DNA of 64,000 nucleotides from Alphaproteobacteria bacterium (GCA_017307275.1 JAFKFK010000011.1:124001-188000), one strand, 5' to 3'; shown: positions 43,250 through 52,405, counted from the first letter of the stretch. Program-made: numbers and translations. The notes: generated by a model not told the origin, from the sequence alone.

Positions 43250-44353
43250 ATGACAGGCACGCGACGGCGTCTACTGTGGCGGCTTGTACCGCCGGCTGGC
43301 CTCGCGGTGGCGGTGCTCGTGTCGCTTCTGAACGTGGGGGCAGGCCTGCCGGCAAGCCTCGCCATGGTGCCCCCGTTGATCGAATTCTTTGCACTGGCCG
43401 CGACAGTGTTCGCTTCGGTCCATCATGCCGATGTGATCGCTCATCGTACCGGCGAGCCCTACGGCACCCTGGTGCTGACAGTGGCCGTCACCGTGATCGA
43501 GGTCGCGCTTATTCTGTCGATCATGCTGGCCGGCGACGGCAGCCCATCGCTTGCACGCGAGACGGTCTTCTCGGTGATCATGGTGGTGTGCAACGGCGTC
43601 GTCGGCATTTGCCTGATCGTCGGTGGATTTCGCTACGGCGAGCAGGGCTTTCGGCTGCCGGGAGCGGGCGCCTATCTCGTGGTGCTGATGCCACTTGCCA
43701 CCCTGACCCTGATCCTGCCCACCTATACGACCAGCGCGCCGGGGCCGCTCTATACGCCGACGCAGCTCGGCTTCGTCGCTCTGGCGACGCTCGTCCTCTA
43801 TGGCGTCTTTCTTTATGTGCAGACCATCCGTCACCGCGACTACTTCCTCTCCGATTCCGGCGATGACGAAGACGACGAGAGCCACAGCACTCCTGCTACT
43901 CGGCAGGTCTGGGAAAGCGTCGCCATGTTGCTGGTCGCCCTGACCGCCGTCGTCCTGCTGGCGAAGGGCATCTCGGGATCGATCGAATCGGCGGTCGCAT
44001 CCGTCGGAGCACCGATCGAGGTGATCGGTCTATTGGTGGCGCTGCTGGTCCTCTTGCCGGAGACACTGGCGGCGCTGCGGTCGGCGCGGCGCAACGAGCT
44101 GCAGAAGAGTCTCAATCTGGCGCTGGGGTCCTCGCTCGCCACTATCGGCCTCACCATCCCGGCCGTCAGCGCGCTGGCCATCGTCCTGAAGCAGCCGCTC
44201 GAACTCGGTATCGATCTGGTCGACACCGTGCTTCTGGTGCTCACCTTCGGCGTCAGCCTCGTGACCTTCGGCGGCGGACGCACCAACATCCTGCCGGGCT
44301 TCGTGCATTTGGTCCTGTTCGCGACCTTCGTGTTCATGATTTTCGTGCCATGA
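43250..44353 (+). CDS. chaA: Ca2+(Na+)/H+ antiporter, ChaA-like (CaCA superfamily)
   Basis: The 367-aa protein has about eleven helices in two related halves. Each carries a CaCA alpha-repeat: GEPYGTLVLTVAVTVIEVAL with Glu in the first and LALGSSLATIGLTIP preceded by PETLAALRSARRNELQ in the second. An acidic loop (DSGDDEDDES) lies between halves. It exports Ca2+ or Na+/K+ in exchange for protons. RBS AAGGGGAG. It diverges from the RND operon across a palindrome-rich gap. Confidence 0.82.
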   Translation: MTGTRRRLLWRLVPPAGLAVAVLVSLLNVGAGLPASLAMVPPLIEFFALAATVFASVHHADVIAHRTGEPYGTLVLTVAVTVIEVALILSIMLAGDGSPSLARETVFSVIMVVCNGVVGICLIVGGFRYGEQGFRLPGAGAYLVVLMPLATLTLILPTYTTSAPGPLYTPTQLGFVALATLVLYGVFLYVQTIRHRDYFLSDSGDDEDDESHSTPATRQVWESVAMLLVALTAVVLLAKGISGSIESAVASVGAPIEVIGLLVALLVLLPETLAALRSARRNELQKSLNLALGSSLATIGLTIPAVSALAIVLKQPLELGIDLVDTVLLVLTFGVSLVTFGGGRTNILPGFVHLVLFATFVFMIFVP

Positions 44354-44432
44354 TGGCGAAAGGGCTACGAGCCTTGCCCGCGAGCGGCATTCGGGCCAAG
44401 AACGAGACAGCTACCAAGGGGAAATATCCGAC

Positions 44433-45167
44433 ATGACTGAGCTTTCCGACGACCAGCTTTTCGCCGAACTGCGCAAGATCGATACGCCGACCATCACCAA
44501 TGTCGTCGCGACCTATCCGAAGAATCCCCTCTGCCTCGGCCTCTACAATCCGTGGACGGAGAACTGGTACACCGACACCTCCATCCGCTGCATGTATCCC
44601 GAGATGGGCGCCATCATCGGCTATGCCGTGACCTGCGTGTACGGGCTGCCCGATCCGAATTACTCCGGCCGGCTCTCCTTCATGGACGTGGTCGATGCGC
44701 TCGACGCGATGAAGAAGCCGACGATCCTGGTCATCCAGCAGAAGTGGCCGCCCGAGCTGATGAACAAGGCGGGCCTCGCCGGCGAGATGATGACGACCTC
44801 GATGCAGGCCGTGGGCTGCGTCGGTCTGTTGTCCAATGGCCCGTCGCGCGACGTCGATGCCATCCGTCGCATGAAGTTCCAGATGCTCCTGAGCGGTGTT
44901 ACGGCCGGCCACGGCGAGATGGCCGTGCAGTCGATCAACGCACCGGTTTCGGTCGGTGGCATGGACGTGGCGCCGGGCGAGTTGATCCACATGGACGAGA
45001 ATGGCGCGGTGAAGTTCCCGGCGCAGCATGCCCGTGCCGTGCTCAAGAATGCCCAGGCGATGTTGGCCGACGAGGCCGACAAGCTCGAGAAGATGCGCAA
45101 GGCCAAGTCGGCCGCCGAGATTCGCGCCATCAACTCGGGCGGCACCTACGGCGCGAAGAAGGGCTAA
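44433..45167 (+). CDS. RraA-family protein
   Basis: The 244-aa protein matches the RraA/HMG-aldolase fold: ELRKIDTPTITNVV at the start and GLLSNGPSRDVDAIRR in the middle, the latter holding the Arg-Asp pair that binds metal and pyruvate-like substrates in aldolase members. True RraA inhibits RNase E; longer versions like this act as 4-hydroxy-4-methyl-2-oxoglutarate aldolases or oxaloacetate decarboxylases. The residue set here favours a catalytic role. The cyclase gene starts 9 bp downstream. Confidence 0.75.
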   Translation: MTELSDDQLFAELRKIDTPTITNVVATYPKNPLCLGLYNPWTENWYTDTSIRCMYPEMGAIIGYAVTCVYGLPDPNYSGRLSFMDVVDALDAMKKPTILVIQQKWPPELMNKAGLAGEMMTTSMQAVGCVGLLSNGPSRDVDAIRRMKFQMLLSGVTAGHGEMAVQSINAPVSVGGMDVAPGELIHMDENGAVKFPAQHARAVLKNAQAMLADEADKLEKMRKAKSAAEIRAINSGGTYGAKKG

Positions 45168-45176
45168 GCCCCTCTG

Positions 45177-47303
45177 GTGAGCACGACCGCTGTCGAGTCG
45201 CGTCCAACACGCTGGGGGCTGGCGGCGAAGCTGTTCGCCGTCCTGCTCCTGCTGGGCGTCGTGGCGGTCCTGATCACCAGCGTCCTCGGTTACATCCGCG
45301 CCCGCGAAGCGCTGGAGAAGGTGATCTTCGACCAGCTTACCTCGGCGCGCGAGACCAAGGCTCACCAGGTCGAGGCGTATTTCCGCACAATCCGCAGCGA
45401 GATGCGTCTGCTCGCGGCCTCCAAGATGGTCGTGGATGCCATGAAGGGCTTCCGCGACGGGGTCGACGAGTTGGACCGGCGCGAGGTCCCGGCGGAAACC
45501 CGGCAGAAGGTGCTGGGCTGGTACAATGACGAGTACATGCCGATGGTGCGGCGTGTCCTGAACAAGGATGTCCCGGTCGACGATTTCCTGCCGGTCGGCG
45601 CCGCACCGTATTTCCTTCAGGAACTCTACATCGTCGACAACCCGCATCCCGCGGCGCGGCGCAATATGATGGACAATGCCGGCGACGGCAGCACTTACAG
45701 CAAGGTCCATGCAACCTATCACCCGCTGCTGCGCACGGCGGCGGCGACGCTCGGTTTCTTCGATTACCTGATGGTCGATCCGCGCAGCGGCCGGGTGATC
45801 TACAGCGTCGACAAGGAGGCCGACTTCGCGACGTCCTTGCGGGCCGGCCCCTACCGCAATTCCAACATCGCGTCGGCGGCAGCCCGCTGCGCCGGCACCC
45901 CCGATCCGTCGGCGACTTGCCTGGAAGATTTCGCGCCCTACCTGCCGGCGGACGGTATACCCGGAGCTTTCATGGCGGCTCCCGTAATCGATCAGGGCGC
46001 CGTGATTGGCGTGCTGGTCGCGCAACTGTCGATCGACGAGCTCGACAATATCGTGACCGGAGGACGACGCTGGCGTCACGAGGGCTTCGGGGCGACCGGT
46101 GAAGCCTATCTGGTCGGGCCGGATTTTCTAGTGCGGTCGAATGGCCGCAACTTCTTCGAAAACCGCGACGTCTACTTCTCGGAGTTGAAGGCCGGTGGTG
46201 CTTCCGACGACGACATCGCCAACATCCGCCGCTATGGCACGCCGATCCTGCATCAACACGCCGACACCAAGGCGACGCGCGCCGCGATCGGCGGTGTCGA
46301 GGGGGTGGGGGAGATCATCGGGTATCGCGGTATTCCGACCCTGGCCTCCTGGGGGCCGGTCAAGATCGGCGGCGTGAACTGGGCACTGGTCGTCAAGATC
46401 GACAGCGTCGAGGCCTTCGCACCGATCTACCGGCTGGAACGCGCGCTCATGGTGGTGGGCGGCGTCGCGTTCCTGGTGGTGCTGATCACGGCCGCCTGGC
46501 TGTCGCGCTCGCTGCTGGGCCCGCTGCGCGACCTTACGGCGGGTGTCCGGCGCTTCGCGGCCGGCGACTACGACGCCCACGTGCCGGTGCGCTCGCGCGA
46601 CGAGATCGGCCAGCTCTGCCTCGCCTTCAACGGCATGATCGACGAGCTGCACGAGAAGAACCGGCTCATCGAAGCCAAGAACCGCGAGAACGAGGAGCTG
46701 CTGCTGAACGTGCTGCCGGCGCCCATCGCCAATCGCCTGCGGGGCGGCGAACAGGGCATCGCCGACGGCTTCGCCGAAGTCTCGGTCGCCTTCGCCGACC
46801 TGGTCGGGTTCACCGCCCTGTCCTCGGAAATGCCGCCCGCGGAAGTGGTGACCCTGCTGAACGGCCTGTTCACACGCTTCGACGTGGCGGCGGGCGAGAT
46901 CGGCATCGAGAAGATCAAGACGGTGGGCGATGCCTATATGGCGGTCTGTGGCCTGCCGGTGCCGGTTGCCGACCATGCCGAACGGATGCTGCGCATGGCC
47001 ATCCGCATGGTTCACATTACGCGCGAGCACGCCATGGAGCATGGCGTGAGCATGCGGCTGCGCGTCGGCATCAACAGTGGCCCCGTCGTTGCCGGCGTCA
47101 TCGGCAAGAGCAAGTACATCTACGATCTCTGGGGCGACACGGTGAACCTGGCGAGCCGGATGGAGTCCGGTGGAATTCCCGACTCGATCCAGGTGACGCG
47201 TCCCGTCTACGAGGCGCTGAAGGACAAGTTCACCTTCGAGTCGCGCGGCGCCATCGAGGTCAAAGGCAAGGGCAACGTCGAAGCCTGGGTGCTGCGGCTC
47301 TAG
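45177..47303 (+). CDS. Receptor-type adenylyl cyclase with extracytoplasmic sensor, HAMP and class IIIa domain
   Basis: The 708-aa protein has a first membrane span at about 17-40, a periplasmic sensor of about 380 residues (dCache-like), a second span near 425-450, a HAMP domain (SLLGPLRDLTAGVRRFAAGDYDAHVPV) and a class III cyclase domain. Metal Asp residues sit in FADLVGFTAL and KTVGDAYM, the purine Lys in EKIKTVG, the purine Asp in YDLWGD and the Asn-Arg in NLASRME, so it is a complete class IIIa adenylyl cyclase. It should convert an outside signal to cAMP. It starts at GTG and follows the RraA-like gene by 9 bp. Confidence 0.88.
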   Translation: MSTTAVESRPTRWGLAAKLFAVLLLLGVVAVLITSVLGYIRAREALEKVIFDQLTSARETKAHQVEAYFRTIRSEMRLLAASKMVVDAMKGFRDGVDELDRREVPAETRQKVLGWYNDEYMPMVRRVLNKDVPVDDFLPVGAAPYFLQELYIVDNPHPAARRNMMDNAGDGSTYSKVHATYHPLLRTAAATLGFFDYLMVDPRSGRVIYSVDKEADFATSLRAGPYRNSNIASAAARCAGTPDPSATCLEDFAPYLPADGIPGAFMAAPVIDQGAVIGVLVAQLSIDELDNIVTGGRRWRHEGFGATGEAYLVGPDFLVRSNGRNFFENRDVYFSELKAGGASDDDIANIRRYGTPILHQHADTKATRAAIGGVEGVGEIIGYRGIPTLASWGPVKIGGVNWALVVKIDSVEAFAPIYRLERALMVVGGVAFLVVLITAAWLSRSLLGPLRDLTAGVRRFAAGDYDAHVPVRSRDEIGQLCLAFNGMIDELHEKNRLIEAKNRENEELLLNVLPAPIANRLRGGEQGIADGFAEVSVAFADLVGFTALSSEMPPAEVVTLLNGLFTRFDVAAGEIGIEKIKTVGDAYMAVCGLPVPVADHAERMLRMAIRMVHITREHAMEHGVSMRLRVGINSGPVVAGVIGKSKYIYDLWGDTVNLASRMESGGIPDSIQVTRPVYEALKDKFTFESRGAIEVKGKGNVEAWVLRL

Positions 47304-47371
47304 CCGCCGGGCAAGGTCAGGCTGCCGCTAGAACTTCGACGTTTCACCTCAGATTGCTTGTCGATGCTTGC

Positions 47372-47983
47372 TCATGCCGCTTCGCATTGTCCGGAGCCAT
47401 TGAAGAGATTGCGGCCGATGCTGCGGGTTGTCTCCAGAAGGGAAACTGGATCCCGCGTTTCTGAATCGAACAGGAACTCCGATGTCACGACGGAGGCGCC
47501 GCAATAGTCGAAGATGCCGTGATCGATCTGGGTTTTCATCGCCCCGGCATAGCCATGCCGCTCGAAGGTTCCTGCGTCGGTCCCGGCGACGCCGAGGAGA
47601 TGAACGCGGAGGCGGCGAAGCTTTTTCACCACTTTGCCCTCGGGAGCGGTCTCGTAGGCCCAGCCATTGCTGAAGACGCGATCGATCCATCCCTTGAGGA
47701 TTGCCGGCATCGACCACCAGTAGACGGGATATACCAGCACCAGGTCGGTGGCGCGGTCGATCCGCTCCTGTTCCGCAAGGACATCGGCCGGAGGCGTCGT
47801 GTCTTTGTGATAAGCGGCGAAGTCGGCCGCGTTGAACCTCGGGTCGAAGGCTTCGGCCGATAAGTCCGCGATCTCGAAGGAATGCCCGCCCCCGGACTGG
47901 GAAATACCCTCGGCGAGCTCGGTGGCAGCGCTGCGGCTGAGCGATTTGGGGTCGGGGTGTGCAACAACGATCAGCGCATGCAT
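47372..47983 (-). CDS. NAD(P)H:quinone oxidoreductase, flavodoxin-like (NQO1/KefF family)
   Basis: The 203-aa protein has the flavodoxin-like phosphate loop VVAHPDPKSLS and LVLVYPVYWWSMPAILKGWIDRVFSNGWAY, the FMN/FAD and quinone contact segment of NQO1-type reductases. It makes two-electron reductions of quinones, avoiding semiquinones. It is divergent from a TetR repressor with a 31-bp dyad between them, so a quinone or similar electrophile is the likely inducer. Confidence 0.85.
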   Translation of the reverse strand: MHALIVVAHPDPKSLSRSAATELAEGISQSGGGHSFEIADLSAEAFDPRFNAADFAAYHKDTTPPADVLAEQERIDRATDLVLVYPVYWWSMPAILKGWIDRVFSNGWAYETAPEGKVVKKLRRLRVHLLGVAGTDAGTFERHGYAGAMKTQIDHGIFDYCGASVVTSEFLFDSETRDPVSLLETTRSIGRNLFNGSGQCEAA

Positions 47984-48027
47984 GGCGGGTGCTCCTGCTA
48001 ACTCATTGCGGACGACGGACGAGCTCT

Positions 48028-48058
48028 ATATACTTTTGGTAAGTTACCTTTGGTATAT
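48028..48058. promoter_or_regulatory. TetR operator between quinone reductase and tetR
   Basis: Nested arms share one centre at 48043: outer ATATAC (48028-48033) / GTATAT (48053-48058) and inner GGTAA (48038-48042) / TTACC (48044-48048). The site fills the divergent gap and ends two bases before the tetR GTG. Confidence 0.65.
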
Positions 48059-48059
48059 T

Positions 48060-48689
48060 GTGACGTCAAGCGCCGTGTCGAAAAATCTGCCCCCCCAACC
48101 ACAGCCGCGCCGCCGTCTGTCGCGAGAGGAGCGCCAGCGCCAGCTGCTGGACGTGGCGTGGCGGCTGGTCCGGGAAGAGGGCACGGACGCCCTGACGCTG
48201 GGGCGGCTCGCCGAGCAGGCAGGCGTCACGAAGCCCGTCGTTTACGATCATTTCGTCACGCGCCCGGGGCTGTTGGCGGCGCTTTATCGTGAATACGACG
48301 CGCGTCAGACAGCGCTGATGGACGAAGCGCTTCGGGCCAGCGAGCCGACCTTGAGGAGTCGCGCTTCGGTCATCGCGTCATCCTGTGTCGATTGCGTGCT
48401 TGGGCAGGGCCGTGAAATCCCCGGCGTCAGCGCCGCCCTCGCCAGTTCGCCCGAGCTCGAGAAGATCAAGCGCGAGTGCGAAGTGGCCATCATGGAAAAG
48501 TGCCGGACCGCACTCACGCCTTTCGCGAAATCCGGTGCCATCGCGACCGCTGCTCTGTGGGCGATGTTCGGGGCGACCGAAGCCTTGTGCTATGCCGCGG
48601 CGACCGGAGAGATCACGGCCGACGAGGCGAAGAACGAACTCTTTGAAACAATCGTCGCGATGGTCGACAGGGGCGCGCGCGACACCTGA
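48060..48689 (+). CDS. TetR-family transcriptional regulator
   Basis: The 209-aa protein has the TetR helix-turn-helix (RRLSREERQRQLLDVAWRLVREEGTDALTLGRLAEQAGVTKPVVYDHF) and a helical effector domain. It starts at GTG 48060 (another GTG lies 15 bases on); the open frame upstream is antisense to the quinone reductase. It probably represses that reductase and itself through the dyad at 48028-48058. Two close cysteines (SSCVDCVLG) in the effector domain could sense quinones. A 6-bp hairpin (48696-48713) follows the stop. Confidence 0.85.
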   Translation: MTSSAVSKNLPPQPQPRRRLSREERQRQLLDVAWRLVREEGTDALTLGRLAEQAGVTKPVVYDHFVTRPGLLAALYREYDARQTALMDEALRASEPTLRSRASVIASSCVDCVLGQGREIPGVSAALASSPELEKIKRECEVAIMEKCRTALTPFAKSGAIATAALWAMFGATEALCYAAATGEITADEAKNELFETIVAMVDRGARDT

Positions 48690-48695
48690 CGCCTG

Positions 48696-48713
48696 GTTGA
48701 GATTCGCCTCAAC
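48696..48713. terminator. Hairpin after tetR
   Basis: GTTGAG (48696-48701) and CTCAAC (48708-48713) with a 6-base loop, followed by an A-run rather than a T-run. Weak terminator candidate. Confidence 0.35.
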
Positions 48714-48811
48714 TGTCGAAAAAATTCTGAAGCGCGATGTCGATTTCCGAGAAGCCCGTTCGTCGTTCCGATATTGGGCCGATGAGGCTGGCTTAGACGA
48801 GGAGACCGAAG

Positions 48812-49180
48812 ATGCGTGTCATGGTGCTCGTGAAGGCGACCGAGGACAGCGAGAAGGGCTTTTCCCCCACGCCAGAATCCCTCGCGATGTTCGAGGCGAT
48901 GGGCAAATTCAACGAAGAGCTGGTCAAGGCTGGCATCATGCAGGCTGGCGATGGCCTCAAGCCCTCCTCGCAGGGCAAGCGCATCGCGTTCGATGGTCCC
49001 GGCCGTACGGTCATCGATGGGCCTTTCTCCGCGACTCGCGAACTGGTCGCCGGCTTCTGGCTCTGGGAAGTCAAAGACATGGACGAGGCGGTCGCCTGGG
49101 TGAAGCGCTGCCCCAATCCCATGCCGGGACCGAGCGAGATCGAAATCCGGCCTTTGTATGAGATGGCCGACTTTCAGTGA
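48812..49180 (+). CDS. YciI/DGPF-family protein
   Basis: The 122-aa protein starts MRVMVLVKATEDSEKG and contains GRTVIDGPFSATRELVAGFWLWEV, the DGPF signature of the YciI-like ferredoxin-fold family. These dimeric proteins often accompany ECF sigma factors or small-molecule enzymes; their function is mostly unknown. No ECF gene adjoins here. Confidence 0.82.
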   Translation: MRVMVLVKATEDSEKGFSPTPESLAMFEAMGKFNEELVKAGIMQAGDGLKPSSQGKRIAFDGPGRTVIDGPFSATRELVAGFWLWEVKDMDEAVAWVKRCPNPMPGPSEIEIRPLYEMADFQ

Positions 49181-49238
49181 GAATCCGGCCCCGCCGGGAT
49201 GATCGTGCCAGCAAAGTACGGAGCTAGGGAGGGGGAGC

Positions 49239-49315
<77 letters not shown>

Positions 49316-49456
49316 AATGCGGCCGGAACATAGCGGAGGGGTCCCGGCCACGCAACGCGGCCCTTTTGGCAGATCGGACGCAATCCCGGCCTTGGCGAGG
49401 GCCGGCGATTGAGCGACAGTCCGGCCATAACAAGCAACATTTCTGGGAAACGCACC

Positions 49457-50464
49457 ATGTCGAGCTACAATCGTCGAGATTTTGTCCGGGCGTCGGGCGC
49501 GGCCGCTGCACTCGCCACTTTGGGCCTCTCCGCGCGCGCCGGCGCACAGGGCGCCGCACCGCTCGAGACCGTGCGCATTGTCACCGGCTTCCCGCCGGGA
49601 GGCACCTCCGACACGCTGTGCCGGCGAGTCGCCGAGGGCTTGCGCGGCACGAGCTACACCAAGGTTGCGCTGGTCGAGAATAAACCCGGCGCCGGTGGCC
49701 AGATTGCCGTGCAGTCCATGAAGGGCGCCGCCACCGACGGCAGCGTGATCCTGCAGACGCCAGCCTCGATGCTGATGATCTATCCGCACATCTACAAGAA
49801 CCTGGCCTACAACGCCTTCACCGACGTCACGCCGGTGTCGCTCGCCTGCACCTTCGATTTCGGCTTCTGCGTCGGGCCGGCCGTGCCGGAGAGCGTGAAG
49901 ACCCTTCCGGACTTCCTCGCCTGGTGCAAGGCGAACCCCGACAAGGCGAACTACGGCTCGCCGGCGGCCGGTTCCGTACCGCACTTCATCGGCGTGCTGC
50001 TGGGCCAGGCGGGCGGCGTCGAGCTGAAGCACGTCGCCTATCGCGGCACGCAGCCCGCCGTTCAGGACCTGGTGGGCGGCCAGATCCAGGCCGTGTCCGG
50101 TCCGGTCGGCGAGTTCACTCAGCAGGCCAATGCCGGCAAGATCCGCTTCCTCGGCGTGTCGGGTGGCGCGCGCAGTCGTTTCGCGCCGAACGTGCCGACC
50201 TTCGCCGAGCAGGGTTACAAGGATCTGGTCTTCTCCGAATGGTTCGGCTTCTTCGCGCCGGGCGGCACGGGGGCACCCGTGGTGCAGCGCGCCAACGCCG
50301 TCCTGCGCACCGCGCTGGCGCAAAAGGACGTGGTCGATGGGCTCGGCGTGATGGGCCTCGAAGCCAAATCCTCGACGCCTCAGGAATTGGCCACGCTCCT
50401 GAAGGAGAGCTACGACCGCTGGGGCCCCATCGTGAAGAAGATCGGCTTTACCGCCGACTCCTGA
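49457..50464 (+). CDS. Bug/TctC-family periplasmic binding protein
   Basis: The 335-aa protein starts with a twin-arginine-type signal (NRRDFVRASGAAAALATLG) and has Bug motifs VRIVTGFPPGGTSDTLCRR and LKHVAYRGTQPAVQDLVGGQ. It should bind a small carboxylate or aromatic acid. ATG 49457 is chosen because the signal begins there. It lies downstream of the tRNA gene on the opposite strand, again without TctA/TctB partners. Confidence 0.87.
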   Translation: MSSYNRRDFVRASGAAAALATLGLSARAGAQGAAPLETVRIVTGFPPGGTSDTLCRRVAEGLRGTSYTKVALVENKPGAGGQIAVQSMKGAATDGSVILQTPASMLMIYPHIYKNLAYNAFTDVTPVSLACTFDFGFCVGPAVPESVKTLPDFLAWCKANPDKANYGSPAAGSVPHFIGVLLGQAGGVELKHVAYRGTQPAVQDLVGGQIQAVSGPVGEFTQQANAGKIRFLGVSGGARSRFAPNVPTFAEQGYKDLVFSEWFGFFAPGGTGAPVVQRANAVLRTALAQKDVVDGLGVMGLEAKSSTPQELATLLKESYDRWGPIVKKIGFTADS

Positions 50465-50470
50465 TCTCGC

Positions 50471-51208
50471 TCAGCCGCGCTTGTGGAACTGTGAGCCGCC
50501 ATAGGACTGGTCGGTCGGCACGATCTCCATGTAGCTCACGTCCATGCGCTGCGGGGCGCCCAGGACGAACATGATCGCCTCGGCGATGTCGGCGGGCAGC
50601 AAGGTTTCGAAGCCGTCGTAGAACATGCGACGGCTTTCCTCCTGGCTCTGCCCCAGCACGAGATGCGCGCCGGTTTCGACGCGTCCGGGAGAGATTTCAC
50701 TCACGCGTACACCGGAGCCATGCAGGTCGAGCCGGAGCGTGTTGCTGAGATTGTGAATGGCGGCTTTCGTCATCGCATAGACCGGCATGCCGGGAAGGGC
50801 CCAGGTCCCGGAGGTCGAGCCGAGATTGACGATATGGCCGAGCCGACGCGCCTTCATGCCGGGCACCACCGCGGCCAGGCAGTTCAGCGTGCCACGCAAG
50901 TTCACGTCCAGCAGCGCATCGATGTCGTCGGGCGCGGTCTCCCACGACGCCGTCGCGCGGACCAGGGCCGAGGCGTTGTTGACCAGCACGTCGGCATCCA
51001 GCGAGCCCAGCGCGCTCATCACCGCGTCGCGATGCGTGATGTCGAGCGCCATCGGCCGGCACCCCGTCTCGTTGGCCAGCGCCACGAGATCGTCGGCCGA
51101 ACGGGCCACGGCGTAGACTTCGAGGCCGCCGACCCGCAGCTCTCTCACCGTCGCCGCGCCGATGCCGCGACTTGCGCCCGTGACGATGGCGGTGCGATAG
51201 CGATCCAG
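50471..51208 (-). CDS. SDR-family oxidoreductase, probable CTG start
   Basis: The conserved protein begins near DRYRTAIVTGASRGIG and continues with Ser in NLGSTSG, Tyr-x-x-x-Lys in YAMTK and a C-terminal substrate loop. It is an NADP-type short-chain dehydrogenase of the YdfG/serine dehydrogenase-like group. There is no ATG, GTG or TTG in frame between a strong site AAAGGAGGAG and the first conserved residues, only CTG codons at 51212-51214 and 51206-51208. The second has ideal spacing, so I propose CTG 51208, giving 245 aa. An upstream start would overlap the divergent RidA gene. Confidence 0.75.
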   Translation of the reverse strand: MDRYRTAIVTGASRGIGAATVRELRVGGLEVYAVARSADDLVALANETGCRPMALDITHRDAVMSALGSLDADVLVNNASALVRATASWETAPDDIDALLDVNLRGTLNCLAAVVPGMKARRLGHIVNLGSTSGTWALPGMPVYAMTKAAIHNLSNTLRLDLHGSGVRVSEISPGRVETGAHLVLGQSQEESRRMFYDGFETLLPADIAEAIMFVLGAPQRMDVSYMEIVPTDQSYGGSQFHKRG

Positions 51209-51286
51209 AGACAGGGGCTCCTCCTTTGTGCGGCGCGAACGGCCGCCTACACTTCCACCATAGCGTATCGACAGCGGGAAACGATC

Positions 51287-51667
51287 ATGGCCAAGAAACT
51301 CTTTCCGGACGGCACCGAGGTCGCGGGCTTCTATGTCCGCACGATCCGAAGCGGCCCCTTCGTCTTCGTCTCCGGCACGACCTCGCTCGATCCCAAGGGG
51401 CGGGTGCAAGGCAAGGATGCGGCACAGCAGACGACCATCACCATGCGCAAGATCGAGGCCGGCCTGAAGTCTGCCGGCGCGCGCCTGTCGGACCTTACGC
51501 GCATCACGATCTACGTCACCGACATCCGCGACATGACCACCGTCACCAAGGCGCTGGGCAAGGCTCTCAAGGGCTCAGTCGTCGTCTCGACCCTGGTGGC
51601 GGTGAGCGCGCTCGCCGTGCCAGGCCTGCTGGTCGAGATCGAAGCGACGGCCGTCGTCGATCGCTGA
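51287..51667 (+). CDS. RidA/YjgF-family protein
   Basis: The 126-aa protein has the YjgF/RidA layout (GPFVFVSGTTSLDPKGRV, then ARLSDLTRITIYVTDIRDM, ending PGLLVEIEATAVVD). RidA proteins hydrolyse reactive enamine/imine intermediates. The Arg usually found near residue 105 in active RidA is not obvious (VSALAVPG in its place), so a YjgF-like paralogue with another role is possible. It is divergent from the SDR gene by 78 bp. Confidence 0.8.
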   Translation: MAKKLFPDGTEVAGFYVRTIRSGPFVFVSGTTSLDPKGRVQGKDAAQQTTITMRKIEAGLKSAGARLSDLTRITIYVTDIRDMTTVTKALGKALKGSVVVSTLVAVSALAVPGLLVEIEATAVVDR

Positions 51668-51686
51668 AGTCGACCGCTGACGTCGA

Positions 51687-51971
51687 TCAGGCCGGCGGGT
51701 AGGGCGTCCTGTTGCGCTGGAGGAGGTCCTCCAGCGTCTTGATGCCTTGCTGATAGCGGCCCTTCTGGCAGTCGATGCCGGCACCGAGCCGCTGCATGTC
51801 CGGGCCGCCGGACCCTTCGCTGCGTCGCGTGTTGTATCTGTCGAAGATGGCGCCCAACTCCGCGCAGCGTGCGGCGAGTTGTTCATTGGTCTGCTGTGCC
51901 TGCGCAGTGGCCGGCAGGCAGGCAAGGACGGTAAGGATCGAAAGGAAACAGGTTCGGCGGCGTCGGATCAT
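51687..51971 (-). CDS. Small secreted hypothetical protein
   Basis: The 94-aa product (ATG at 51971) has a signal peptide (RRRRTCFLSILTVLACLPATAQAQ) and a small mature part with two cysteines (ARCAELGA and GIDCQKG) that may pair. It resembles uncharacterised periplasmic proteins of alphaproteobacteria; no function is recognised. It is divergent from the small lipoprotein-like gene at 52073. Confidence 0.6.
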   Translation of the reverse strand: MIRRRRTCFLSILTVLACLPATAQAQQTNEQLAARCAELGAIFDRYNTRRSEGSGGPDMQRLGAGIDCQKGRYQQGIKTLEDLLQRNRTPYPPA

Positions 51972-52072
51972 GGTCGAACTATAGGCTACAAACTGCGCCG
52001 CCTTGAACCTGCAGATAGCGACGATGTACTGTCGCATGATCGTCCGACAACCGGACATACGGGGGGATAAGC

Positions 52073-52390
52073 ATGGTTTCTCGATCGACGGTTCGGTTGG
52101 TGCTGGCTGTTGGCCTTGCGGCATTGGCGACGGCCTGCGCCGTGGCCAAGAGCACGCCCGGCGAAGATCCGAGGAACGGGACCAATGCCTCGATCGTCAC
52201 CTGGGCCGACGGCAAGGAAGCCATCGCCATCAGCTGCAACGAGCCCGGTGCCTGCCAGACGCGCGCGGTCGCGATGTGCAATCGCACCAACGGCGACTAC
52301 ACCGTGCTCAAGATGGAGAACATGCCGACGCGCGGCGATCTCGGCACCGTGCGCGGCGCGGCATCGGCCGTCGTTCGCTGCGGCAAGTAA
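52073..52390 (+). CDS. Small probable lipoprotein
   Basis: The 105-aa protein has an N-terminal signal ending LAALATACAV, a lipobox-like Cys, then a 80-residue mature domain with cysteines in SCNEPGACQT, MCNRTNG and VRCGK. It is not recognised; short secreted proteins with this Cys pattern are common envelope proteins of Hyphomicrobiales-type bacteria. The Ala at lipobox -3 is weaker than Leu, so simple export is also possible. Confidence 0.6.
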   Translation: MVSRSTVRLVLAVGLAALATACAVAKSTPGEDPRNGTNASIVTWADGKEAIAISCNEPGACQTRAVAMCNRTNGDYTVLKMENMPTRGDLGTVRGAASAVVRCGK

Positions 52391-52405
52391 GAGCGATCGG
52401 CGCGA

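Noticed and set aside
44334..46079. 581-aa open frame on the minus strand
   Set aside because: Antisense to the RraA-like and cyclase genes, which have clear domains.
47832..48059. Upstream extension of the tetR frame
   Set aside because: Antisense to the quinone reductase and across the operator dyad.
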